41,986 nt of DNA from Longimicrobium sp. (GTDB lineage Bacteria; Gemmatimonadota; Gemmatimonadetes; Longimicrobiales; Longimicrobiaceae), in the NCBI GenBank assembly GCA_036377595.1, contig DASUYB010000070.1:1-41986 (forward strand), written 5' to 3'. Shown here in pieces: positions 23,900-31,117 of this stretch (position 1 is the first letter of the stretch; every line of letters starts with the position of its first letter). A program made the position numbers and the translations under genes. Under the pieces are notes generated by a model. That model saw only the letters and a program-made list of their open reading frames with translations, did no database searches and was not told the origin of the DNA.

Positions 23900-24315
23900 T
23901 GAAGACGATGACGATGCGGATGCTGGCCGCCGCGTCCGTGGCGGCCGCCGGGTGCGCGACGATGGCGCGCGCGCCGGACGTGCAGGCGCGGCTCGGCGAG
24001 GACTTCCGCCTCCCGCGCGGCCAGACGGCGGCGATCGCCGGCCAGCCGCTCACGGTGCGCTTCACGGGGGTGACGTCGGATTCGCGCTGCCCCATGGGCG
24101 TGCAGTGCATCCGCGCGGGCGAGGCGCGAGTGCACGTGGAGCTGCGCCTGCCGCGGCGGGAGATGGAGGACGTGGTTCTGGCGACCGCGCCCGCGCGGCC
24201 GCAGTACGCCTCGTTCGGCGCCTTCGACGTCCGGCTCGTGGCGCTGGAGCCGCCGCGGCGCACCGACATCCCGCATCCGCGCTACGTCGCCACGCTGCGC
24301 GTCACTCGCCGCTGA
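23896..24315 (+). CDS. Small lipoprotein with conserved CPMGVQC motif
   Basis: 139 residues. Lipoprotein signal with Cys20 (LAAASVAAAGC). The mature domain has GQTAAIAGQPLTVRFTGVTS, then DSRCPMGVQCIRAGEARVHV, a motif found widely in small secreted proteins of unknown function (DSRCPxxVxCxWxG), and a beta-rich end LRVTRR. The two Cys of the motif probably form a disulfide. ATGA overlap with the preceding gene shows coupling. It is the last gene of the four-gene run and is followed by the long hairpin repeat copy c. Confidence 0.8.
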   Translation: MMKTMTMRMLAAASVAAAGCATMARAPDVQARLGEDFRLPRGQTAAIAGQPLTVRFTGVTSDSRCPMGVQCIRAGEARVHVELRLPRREMEDVVLATAPARPQYASFGAFDVRLVALEPPRRTDIPHPRYVATLRVTRR

Positions 24316-24322
24316 ATTTTTT

Positions 24323-24400
24323 TCACGCAGAGGGCGCAGAGGTCGCAGAGAACTCACCGCGCGGTGGGTTTCCTCTGCGGCCTCTGCGCCCTCTGCGTGA
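24323..24400. repeat. 9-nt-periodic hairpin repeat, copy c
   Basis: A 28-nt left arm (TCACGCAGAGGGCGCAGAGG then TCGCAGAG) pairs with a 28-nt right arm at 24373-24400 with one mismatch. Each arm is three 9-nt units ending in GCAGAG. An inner ACTCACCGCGCGGTGGGT palindrome fills the loop. T-runs lie on both sides. It sits after the secreted-protein run. Confidence 0.8.
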
Positions 24401-24449
24401 GACTTTCTTTTGGGGATCTCAGTGTCCACATCTACAAACCTTGCGTTCA

Positions 24450-24455
24450 TATAAT
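24450..24455 (+). promoter_or_regulatory. Candidate -10 box (TATAAT) of precursor peptide 3
   Basis: A perfect TATAAT in AT-rich sequence 62 nt before the chosen start. No convincing -35 box was found. Confidence 0.4.
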
Positions 24456-24517
24456 TTAGTCTGCAAATGTTAATGGCCGATGTCATCTCCACTCGTCCCC
24501 CTCCCGGAGGTGGTCCC

Positions 24518-24766
24518 ATGGCAGGCAAGCTCAACCCCGACGCGCTGAAGGTGGAGTCGTTCGCGACCATGTCCCCGGTCGGCTACAACGCCGCCGCCGC
24601 CGGCGACGCCATCACCGCGCCGCAGACGTGGGAGAAGTGGCTGGACTCGTGCTGCTACATCTGCTATCGGACGGGTCCCACGATGTGCGACTGGTGCTCG
24701 ACGAACCCGCCCGTGTATCCGCCGAGCGACCCGGCCATCTGCCCCATCACGGTCGCCGCCGCCTGA
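24518..24766 (+). CDS. Precursor peptide 3, degenerate leader, 6-Cys core
   Basis: 82 residues. The leader MAGKLNPDALKVESFATM keeps the LKVESFAT block of the other precursors but lacks MKK and the GTVxG motif; GDAITAP is at the corresponding place. The core from about residue 44 reads WLDSCCYICYRTGPTMCDWC and ends with one more Cys in PAICPITVAAA, six in total, with a Pro-rich linker. The ATG at 24518 follows CGGAGG by 7 nt. In-frame ATGs further up (24467, 24473) give a longer leader without ribosome sites. A terminator follows. It could be a diverged or differently processed member. Confidence 0.75.
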   Translation: MAGKLNPDALKVESFATMSPVGYNAAAAGDAITAPQTWEKWLDSCCYICYRTGPTMCDWCSTNPPVYPPSDPAICPITVAAA

Positions 24767-24783
24767 CGGGCACGCACGGGACG

Positions 24784-24813
24784 AGAAGAGCCGCCCGAGG
24801 GGGCGGCTCTTCT
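24784..24813. terminator. Terminator between precursor peptide 3 and the deaminase gene
   Basis: AGAAGAGCCGCC pairs exactly with GGCGGCTCTTCT around CGAGGG. It can serve both convergent genes. Confidence 0.75.
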
Positions 24814-24835
24814 GCGTCCTGTCCGCGCGGCGGCG

Positions 24836-26404
24836 TCAGGGGGTCGGCATCGCCGCGTAGCGCGCCTCGAAGGCGCGGAAGGCGAGCTCCAGGTCGCGCT
24901 GCAGCTTCGCGCGCGGGCTGGCCGCCGCGAACGACGCGCAGCGCGCGCCCGCGAAGCCGCCCGCCGTCGGCGCGCACTCCGCCACCGGCGCGAACGTCCG
25001 CCCGTCGCGCCACACGCTGGCCCCGCCGACGAACGCGTGCTCCAGCGACGTCCTGGCCATCGCCTTGAGCGCCGCGTAGTCCAGCCCCTGCTCCTGCACC
25101 GCCTTCTGGTACTCGCGTGGCATCTCCGAGCGCGCCACGCCCTGGTCGTCCGTGGCCAGCGCCACGGGCACGCCCCAGCGGCGGTAGACGGCCAGCGGGT
25201 GGTCGCGCCCGCGGATGCCGAGGATGGCGTCGTTGCTGGTGAGCGCGATCTCCACCATCACCCCGCGGTCGCGCATCTCGCGCAGCAGCTCGTACGGGCG
25301 GTCCTCCCACATCACGTCCACGCCGTGGCCGATGCGGCTCGCGTGGCCGAGCTCCACCGACTGGCGGATGTGGAAGCGCATCCCCTCGGGCGGCACCAGC
25401 CCGGGGGACAGCTCGCCCGCGTGCAGACTGATCTTCACCTGGGGATAGAGGCGGTGGAGATAATCGATCATGCGCATGTGCAGCGTGAAGTCGCGCATGG
25501 AGATCAGCCCGTCCTCCGGCATCACCAGGTTGAAGCCGACCACCCGCGGGTCCGCGCGCGCCAGCTCGAAGCCGGTGAGGATCTGCGCGAACACCTGCGC
25601 CGGTGGCCGCCCGCGCCCGACCTGGTAGAGCCACCGCACGGCGACCTCGCATCCCGCCCCGCCGCCGCGGGAGGGCGTGCAGCGCAGCACCGTGTCGCGC
25701 CGCGCCTCCACGCGGGTGAGCGCGTCGCGCGCGGTCTGCACCACGCCCGGCATCCCCGGCCGCAGCGCGGCCAGCGCCGCCGCGAAGTCCGGCTCGCGGC
25801 CGGGCTCGAACGCAGTCGCCGGGACGTTCGAGGCGAGCTGCGTGGCCGCCGGGCCGTCGGCCGTCAGCATCAGCTCCAGGTAGCTCACGTTCCCGTCGGC
25901 CGCGCGCGCCTGCGCCTCGGCCAGCTCGTCGCCCACGCGGCGCGGCAGGGCGCCGAGCCTGGTGAACGCGTCGAAGAACTGGTCGTGCCCGCTGCGCTGC
26001 GCCGGGTTCCAGTTGCGCATCGACGCGGCGTCGATCAGCTGGCCGTAGAGCGTGGCGTCGTTCAGCGCGTCGGCCACGGGGATGGTGTCGCCGTGCGACC
26101 CGGCGCAGCTCGCGCGGACCATCGCCAGCGCGCGGCGGCTGACGCAGAGCGAGTCCTCGGCCGCCCAGCGCAGGAAGCTCTCCGCGTACACGGCGCCGGA
26201 GAGGTGGCTGTGCAGGTCGGCGCCCTTGGGCATCTCGCGCACGAAGGCGTACAGCAGCGGCGGCCGGTCGCGCACGGCGGCCAGGTACGCGGCCGTGCGC
26301 GCCTCGTTCGTCGCCTGCGCGCGGGCGGGAGGCGCGGCCGCCAGCGCGGCGGACGCGAGCGCGGCGGCGGTCGCCGCGCGGCGAAAGGTGGCGGCGGCGC
26401 TCAA
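24836..26404 (-). CDS. Exported adenosine deaminase-family enzyme
   Basis: 522 residues. A signal peptide (about 1-30: RRAATAAALASAALAAAPPARAQ part) precedes an amidohydrolase of the ADA/ADGF type: metal ligands in ADLHSHLSGAVY (H65, H67), ISLHAGELSPG (His and catalytic Glu), SRIGHGVDVM (second catalytic His), VEIALTSND and the Asp ligand in LATDDQGV. Such enzymes deaminate adenosine to inosine. Export implies use of extracellular nucleosides. The only reasonable start is TTG 26404, which overlaps the upstream stop as TTGA, so it is coupled to that lipoprotein. The longer open frame is antisense or out-of-frame. Activity on adenine or adenosine is not proven by motifs. Confidence 0.85.
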   Translation of the reverse strand: MSAAATFRRAATAAALASAALAAAPPARAQATNEARTAAYLAAVRDRPPLLYAFVREMPKGADLHSHLSGAVYAESFLRWAAEDSLCVSRRALAMVRASCAGSHGDTIPVADALNDATLYGQLIDAASMRNWNPAQRSGHDQFFDAFTRLGALPRRVGDELAEAQARAADGNVSYLELMLTADGPAATQLASNVPATAFEPGREPDFAAALAALRPGMPGVVQTARDALTRVEARRDTVLRCTPSRGGGAGCEVAVRWLYQVGRGRPPAQVFAQILTGFELARADPRVVGFNLVMPEDGLISMRDFTLHMRMIDYLHRLYPQVKISLHAGELSPGLVPPEGMRFHIRQSVELGHASRIGHGVDVMWEDRPYELLREMRDRGVMVEIALTSNDAILGIRGRDHPLAVYRRWGVPVALATDDQGVARSEMPREYQKAVQEQGLDYAALKAMARTSLEHAFVGGASVWRDGRTFAPVAECAPTAGGFAGARCASFAAASPRAKLQRDLELAFRAFEARYAAMPTP

Positions 26405-27714
26405 TCGATCCGCCGGAGCAGGGCGTTGAACACGTCGCGGCCGATCTCGTCCGCCAGCCCGTCGACCAGCTCGCGCACCGTCTCGCGGCCGTATCCCCGG
26501 TCCCCCTCGTCGAAGAGCACGCGGTCGGACATCGGCAGCTCGAGCGTCCGCCAATCTCCCTTGTACTCGGCCTTGCGGAACTGCGCGCCGGAGCGGGCGG
26601 TGGCGCTCCCCTGGTCGATCACGCTCCCCCAGCCACTGGCGTCCACCACGCGCCACGTCACGCGCGCCCACGTGTCGAGCCGCCCCTCGCGGACCGTGTA
26701 GGCGGTGTCCGCGCCGGAGCGGGTGCGCGCGGTGCGGCGCTGCGTCACCACCTCGCCCTCGGTCTGGCGGAGGCTGTCGAGCGCCATCACCACCACCAGC
26801 CGCGCGCCGATGCGCTGGCCGAGCCGCGCTCCCTCGGACGGTTCGATGGCGCCGCGCCCGTAGCCGCCGCGGTCGCTCTCGTCCAGCACGTCGATCCACT
26901 GCGGCGGGCGGCGCCAGAAGTCGACGGAGAGCGAGCGGTTGAGCGCGGGAAGGACCTGGTCGGGGAGCCGGTTGCGCGTGGACGGGGTGGTGCCCACGGG
27001 GAAGACGGCGACGCGCACCGTCCCCCGGCGCAGCGCCTCGCGCTGGAGCGACTCGGCGGCGCCGGCGGTGCCCAGCCCCAGGGTGGCGGCGGCCCCGGCG
27101 CGCTCGTACGCCGAGCGGTAGCGCCCGGCCGACATCTCGCTCTCCGCCCAGCCGTACAGCGCGTCGTAGCGCACCTGGTCCAGCCGCCCGCGCACCGCCG
27201 GCCCCGGCTCCCACTGGCGCGAGGCGCGGTCCAGCCAGCGCACCGCCTCGGGGTAGTTGCGCGCGCTCATCGCGCTGCTCGCCATCGCCACCGCCTGGTC
27301 CGACGCGCGGTCGAAGGTGGCCCGGCGGCGGGTGGGATAGTCGGCGGGGACGGCCAGCTGCACGCCGACCGACGCGGCGTCGGCGCGGAGCGCGTCCAGC
27401 CGGCCGAGCGCGTCCGCCGCGTCTGCGTAGCGCCCGGCCTGCGCGTCGGCATCGGCCTCGCGCAGGAAGTCGCCCATCGCCTGGTCGCCCGTCTGCTGCA
27501 GCCGCGCGCCGGCCTCGGTGAGCGTGCGGTCCTTCTTCAGCGCCTGGATGTAGCGCGCGGCGGCGTCGGCGGGGCGGCCCTGCTGCTCCAGCTGGACTCC
27601 CTGCTCCAGGCGCTTGCCTGCGCTGGCGCAGGCGGCGCCCACGGCGAGGGCCGCGAGCAGTGCGACGCCCAGGCGGAGACGGGTTCGGGAGAGGTGCGTC
27701 GGTGTGCGGCGCAT
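26401..27714 (-). CDS. Lipoprotein with TPR-like region, unknown function
   Basis: 437 residues. Lipid Cys29 in ALAVGAACASAG. Residues about 35-230 are helical repeats (QLEQQGRPADAAARYIQALK; EADADAQAGRYADAADALGR; SAMSARNYPEAVRWLDRASR; ESEMSAGRYRSAYERAGAAA), a TPR-like pattern. The C-terminal part (TVRVAVFPVGTT ... IGARLVVVMALDSL ... DVFNALLRR) has the alternating strands of a lipoprotein domain related to those that build assembly complexes, but I cannot name it. It is translated together with the exported deaminase that follows. ATG 27714 is chosen for the signal peptide. Confidence 0.75.
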   Translation of the reverse strand: MRRTPTHLSRTRLRLGVALLAALAVGAACASAGKRLEQGVQLEQQGRPADAAARYIQALKKDRTLTEAGARLQQTGDQAMGDFLREADADAQAGRYADAADALGRLDALRADAASVGVQLAVPADYPTRRRATFDRASDQAVAMASSAMSARNYPEAVRWLDRASRQWEPGPAVRGRLDQVRYDALYGWAESEMSAGRYRSAYERAGAAATLGLGTAGAAESLQREALRRGTVRVAVFPVGTTPSTRNRLPDQVLPALNRSLSVDFWRRPPQWIDVLDESDRGGYGRGAIEPSEGARLGQRIGARLVVVMALDSLRQTEGEVVTQRRTARTRSGADTAYTVREGRLDTWARVTWRVVDASGWGSVIDQGSATARSGAQFRKAEYKGDWRTLELPMSDRVLFDEGDRGYGRETVRELVDGLADEIGRDVFNALLRRID

Positions 27715-27920
27715 GGTAGGTCCGTGCGGGGTCGGGGTGGCGGCGTGCGGCGGGACCTGCACGCCCTGTTCGGCGCGACTCGGGCTGCTGCGCGGGCGCG
27801 GGCCGCGCACCCTGCCGGGGGCGCGACTTCGCAGAAATATTTGCCCGCCTGTACGGCTTACGTTTCGCGCATTATTTTGTAACAGGCGGCAGTTCACCAT
27901 CCAACCGATTGGACGAAGAC

Positions 27921-28229
27921 ATGAAGAAGCTCAATCTGAGCCTGGAGGAGCTTTCCGTCGAGAGCTTTGCGACCACCCTGAACCTGCAGGGCGTGGGCAC
28001 GGTCCACGGGCGTGACGCCTCGGAGGGCACCGACTGCTGGAGCGTGTGCGGCGGAGCCTTCTGCAGCTGGGACTGCCACGCGGGAACCGGCCCCTACTGC
28101 AACACCGCCGCCGTCACCTGCGAGTACGGTCCGACCATGAACCCGATGGACACGAACTGCCTCGACGCGACCATGGCGGGCGAGACCTGCAACGGCGCCG
28201 ACACCTGCTACGACACCTGCCCGATCTGA
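27921..28229 (+). CDS. Precursor peptide 4, pinensin-type leader, 10-Cys core
   Basis: 102 residues. Leader MKKLNLSLEELSVESFATT, then VGTVHGRDA, an excellent consensus match. The core (from about 37) has ten Cys: DCWSVCGGAFCSWDCHAG, PYCNTAAVTC, TNCLDAT, ETCNGADTCYDTCPI. Cys is often preceded by Thr (four of ten) or other small or polar residues. The start at 27921 lies 13 bp after an AT-rich segment; the ribosome site is weak (GGACGAAG). Its upstream region ATTATTTTGTAAC may be a promoter part. A hairpin follows. Divergent lipoprotein and convergent beta-lactamase neighbours have no RiPP link. Confidence 0.87.
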   Translation: MKKLNLSLEELSVESFATTLNLQGVGTVHGRDASEGTDCWSVCGGAFCSWDCHAGTGPYCNTAAVTCEYGPTMNPMDTNCLDATMAGETCNGADTCYDTCPI

Positions 28230-28246
28230 CGTTCGCACGGCCGGGG

Positions 28247-28279
28247 TCCCAGCGCGTTCCCGCCGCCCCGCGCTGGGGC
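28247..28279 (+). terminator. Hairpin after precursor peptide 4
   Basis: CCCAGCGCG (28248-28256) pairs with CGCGCTGGG (28269-28277), about 20 nt past the stop. Confidence 0.6.
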
Positions 28280-28306
28280 TTCGTCCGTTTTGCGACGTAA
28301 TGATTG

Positions 28307-29293
28307 TCATTCGCGGATGCGCACGGCCCGGTCGTACACGGCGCGGGAGATGAGGGCGATGGCGCGCTCCGCGGCCTCCTGCCCGCGCGTCGCCCGTTTG
28401 GTGAAGACGGCGATGGCAACGCGGCGGCCGTCCGGCAGGGTGACGATTCCCACGTCGTTGACCACCGCGGTGATGCCGTCGGCGTCGCCCGCGGTCCCCG
28501 TCTTGTGCGCCACGCGCGCGCCGGCGGGGAGCATGCCGCGCAGGCGGTTGGGCCCGGTCCGCGTCTCCGTCATCATCTCCAGCAGCAGTGCCGTCGAGCG
28601 GGGGGAGAGGAGGCGCCCGCGCGCGAGGGAGACGAGCAGCCGCGCCATTCCCTCCGGCGTGGCGGTGTCGCGCGGGTCGCGGAGATACGCCTCCATCGCG
28701 GCGCGGCGATTCGCATCGCTCACCCGCGCGGCCAGCGAGTCGGAGATGCGCTTCGGCTCGCGTCCGGGCACGTACAGGACGCCGCGGAAGTCCAGCGCCA
28801 GCCGCCCCTCGCCGCGATCCACGCGCACGCCGGTGACGCCGAGGGCGCGCATCGTCCGCGTCACCCCCGCGGGCCCGCCGGCGAGCGGGAGGAGGAGGTC
28901 GGCCGCGGTGTTGTCGCTCTCGCTGGTGGAGAGCCGCAGCAGCTCGCGCACGGTGTAGCGCGCGTCGTCGTCGGGATGTCGTTCCGCGATGGGACTGTGC
29001 CCCGCGCGCAGGTCCGCCGCGGCGACGGGCATCTCCGCGTCGAGCCGCACCTGCCCCGCATCCACGCGGCGCAGGAGGGCGATGGCGAGCGGGAGCTTGA
29101 ACACGCTCTGCATCGGGAACCGCTCGCCGCCATTGACCACCACCATCTCCCCCGTCCGCAGATCGATCGCCGCGGCGCCCACGGTCGCGCCCGACGCGGC
29201 GGCGATGCGCTCCATCTCCCGGCGCAGCGCGGCGGCGGAGGTGTCCTGCGGCGCGGCGTGGAGGAGCAGCGATGCGGCGAGGGTGGCGAGCAC
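28307..29293 (-). CDS. Class A serine beta-lactamase
   Basis: 328 residues, exported (short hydrophobic N terminus MLATLAASLLLHAAPQ). Active-site elements: Ser63-x-x-Lys66 in QSVFKLP, SDN at 126-128 in STSESDNTAADLLL, and KTG at 264-266 in AHKTGTAGDAD. The omega-loop Glu is probably Glu162 in RGEGRLALD; its surroundings differ from TEM-type EPELN and look nearer the PER/CfxA-like (A2) branch, which is an inference. It hydrolyses beta-lactams. The start is GTG 29293; no better start with a longer signal is evident. A chromosomal single gene with GC and codon use like its neighbours, so probably a resident gene rather than recently acquired. Confidence 0.9.
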   Translation of the reverse strand: MLATLAASLLLHAAPQDTSAAALRREMERIAAASGATVGAAAIDLRTGEMVVVNGGERFPMQSVFKLPLAIALLRRVDAGQVRLDAEMPVAAADLRAGHSPIAERHPDDDARYTVRELLRLSTSESDNTAADLLLPLAGGPAGVTRTMRALGVTGVRVDRGEGRLALDFRGVLYVPGREPKRISDSLAARVSDANRRAAMEAYLRDPRDTATPEGMARLLVSLARGRLLSPRSTALLLEMMTETRTGPNRLRGMLPAGARVAHKTGTAGDADGITAVVNDVGIVTLPDGRRVAIAVFTKRATRGQEAAERAIALISRAVYDRAVRIRE

Positions 29294-29440
29294 GGGTGGA
29301 AGATGCGGCGGCGGGATCGGCGGTGATGGTGAGGAGAACGTACGGGTGCGGGGCTGGATCGAGCAAGCGGGGCGCGTGCCTTGCCGGGCGCGTTATCTTC
29401 CGGAAACCACCGGCGACTCACGATTGGGGATGGAGGGACG

Positions 29441-29740
29441 ATGGCGGAGGAGGGGACGCGCGTGGAGGTGACGCGCAACGAGGCCCAGGAGCAGTGGGAG
29501 GCGCACGCCGGCGGGGAGATGGGCGTGCTGACGTACTCGGAGCAGGATGGGAAGCTGTTCCTGCTCCACACCGAGGTTCCCGAGGCGCTGGAGGGGCAGG
29601 GGATCGCCGGCCGGCTGGTGCGCACCGCGCTGGACTTCGCGCGGGAGAAGGGGAAGAAGGTGGTGCCGTTCTGCCCCTACGCCCGCACCTGGATCCACCG
29701 CCATCCCGAGTACGCGGACGTGGTGGCGGAGGAGGATTGA
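29441..29740 (+). CDS. Small GNAT-like acetyltransferase (PF14542 type)
   Basis: 99 residues, with the short form of the GNAT fold: FLLHTEVPEALEGQGIAG (acetyl-CoA loop), LVRTALDFAREKGKKVVPFC, PYARTWIHRHPEYADVV. This is the pattern of the YjdJ-like small acetyltransferases. Substrate unknown. GGAGGG precedes the ATG at 29441, and the divergent beta-lactamase shares the upstream gap. Cytoplasmic. Confidence 0.88.
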   Translation: MAEEGTRVEVTRNEAQEQWEAHAGGEMGVLTYSEQDGKLFLLHTEVPEALEGQGIAGRLVRTALDFAREKGKKVVPFCPYARTWIHRHPEYADVVAEED

Positions 29741-29782
29741 GGGTGTTTTCGCCGCGTGAAGATGGGCGGGTACACCACGGGC

Positions 29783-29842
29783 GGGATTCGACGGGCGGGT
29801 AAACCCGCGTCTGGAAGATTGGGAAGCCTGCTGCGCAGGCTG
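29783..29842. repeat. Dispersed repeat, second module copy
   Basis: GACGGGCGGGTAAACCCGCG and then GGGAAGCCTGCTGCGCAGGC, an inverted repeat. It parallels the two modules at 13716-13772. Confidence 0.45.
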
Positions 29843-29895
29843 CGCGCGAGAGGTCCGGGCGTCCCGATCGCCTCCCGTGAAGTCGCACGTTGTGG

Positions 29896-29921
29896 AAAAG
29901 CCTCGCGATTGCGAGGCTTTT
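29896..29921. terminator. Bidirectional terminator by precursor peptide 5
   Basis: AAAAGCCTCGC, loop GATT, GCGAGGCTTTT: a perfect 11-bp stem with A and T tails on both sides, 22 nt past the minus-strand precursor stop. Confidence 0.85.
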
Positions 29922-29943
29922 CGCGTCCGGGATCAGCCGATGC

Positions 29944-30306
29944 TTATTCGGCACAGCCGACCTCGCACGTAACGGTGCACTCGAAGGCGCAGGTGACGTG
30001 GCCGCAGGTGGCGTACTCGCCGCAGGCCGTGTTCGGCGTGCAGCACCAGGTGTCGCAGGCGGTGCCATAGCAGGTGGGCTGCTGCGTGTACTGGCAGCCT
30101 CCCGCCGTTCCACCGCATCCTCCCCATCCGTCGCTCCCGCATTCCGGCGGGCAGGTGCCGCCGCAGGTGGCATCGGGCGCACAGGTCTCGTAGCTGTAAG
30201 GTTCGGTGTCCCCGGCGCCGCGCACCGTGCCACGGTTGGATGATGCGGGCGTGGTGTCGAACGACTGCACCGCCAGCGACTCGAGCTGCAGCGTGAGCTT
30301 GCGCAT
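29944..30306 (-). CDS. Precursor peptide 5, pinensin-type leader, 16-Cys core
   Basis: 120 residues, the longest of the set. Leader MRKLTLQLESLAVQSFDTT, then RGTVRGAGD. The core from about residue 39 has 16 Cys with strong TC repetition (ETCAPDATCGGTCPPECG, QPTCYGTACDTWCC, YATCGHVTC, CTVTCEVGC), spaced 3-6 residues, which resembles a repetitive Cys-rich knot as much as a lanthipeptide. GGGAG 8 nt before the ATG at 30306 supports the start; the longer frame adds 18 unlikely residues. It lies alone between two GNAT genes. Confidence 0.86.
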   Translation of the reverse strand: MRKLTLQLESLAVQSFDTTPASSNRGTVRGAGDTEPYSYETCAPDATCGGTCPPECGSDGWGGCGGTAGGCQYTQQPTCYGTACDTWCCTPNTACGEYATCGHVTCAFECTVTCEVGCAE

Positions 30307-30441
30307 GGTAAGAGCTCCCGTCGTGGTGAGTGTGGATGACGTCCCTTGTACGATCCGCATTCGGTGACACCCCTCACCACGCGCTTCCCGACGTTCAGCA
30401 GGCGTTCACCGACAGGGTAGCGGGAGGTTCCGGATTGCCGC

Positions 30442-30999
30442 TCAGTCGGGCCTCTGCGCTCTCGCCCACTCCTCGCGGGTGATGCGCCAGACGCCGATGC
30501 CGGGCATCTCCTTGAACATGGTCGTCTTCCACAGCGTCATCCCGTTGCGCCGGGCGACGGCGATGGAGCGGTGGTTGTCGGGGTGGATGAGGGAGATGAC
30601 GTGCGGGACGGCGAGATTGCGGAACGCCCAGTCGCGGCAGCCGACGGCCGCCTCGGCGGCGTAGCCGCGGCCCCAGAACTCGCCGCCGAGCGCGTAGCCG
30701 ACCTCCACCTCGTCCACGCCGTCGATGTGCTGCATGATCAGCCCGCAGCGCCCGACGAACGCGCCGTCGTCCTTCCGTACCACGGCCCACTGCCCCCACC
30801 CGTGCTCGCGGTAGTGGTCGTCCCACCGCTGCCGCTGCGTGGCGACGAACTCGTCGAGCGGGGGCGGGGGATACGCGGCGATGAAGCGCACGACCTCGGG
30901 GTCCTGGTAGAACTCGTGCATCCGCGCGAAATGGTCGTCGTTCAGGCGGCGCAGGCGCAGCCGCGTGGTCTCGAGCACCGTCTCGCCGCCGTCCGCCAT
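30442..30999 (-). CDS. RimJ/RimL-type GNAT acetyltransferase
   Basis: 185 residues. Opening TTRLRLRRLNDDHFARMHEF and the family signature VGYALGGEFWGRGYAAEA with the acetyl-CoA loop GRGYAAEA, then VISLIHPDNHRSIAVARRNG, which is the typical motif of ribosomal-protein or small-molecule N-acetyltransferases. The substrate cannot be told. A perfect AAGGAG 8 nt upstream fixes the ATG at 30999. It is divergent from the CNB-reductase gene. Confidence 0.92.
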   Translation of the reverse strand: MADGGETVLETTRLRLRRLNDDHFARMHEFYQDPEVVRFIAAYPPPPLDEFVATQRQRWDDHYREHGWGQWAVVRKDDGAFVGRCGLIMQHIDGVDEVEVGYALGGEFWGRGYAAEAAVGCRDWAFRNLAVPHVISLIHPDNHRSIAVARRNGMTLWKTTMFKEMPGIGVWRITREEWARAQRPD

Positions 31000-31117
31000 C
31001 GCGTGTCTCCTTCGTTTCGGGTGAAGCCTTGCCACGGATGTTAGCTTGCCGATGGCGTCGCGTCACGCGGGGACCCGAAGCTGTCCCCCGTCCCCCATTC
31101 CCCGTCCCCTGAAGGTC

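Noticed and set aside
24323-24400. CRISPR-like array reading of the 9-nt repeats
   Set aside because: Units are 9 nt with no spacers, and the arms form a hairpin. No cas genes are present.
24836-27214. Longer minus-strand frame extending the deaminase gene upstream
   Set aside because: The extension overlaps the TPR lipoprotein in another frame and contains Gly/Arg-rich shadow sequence. TTG 26404 with a signal peptide is preferred.
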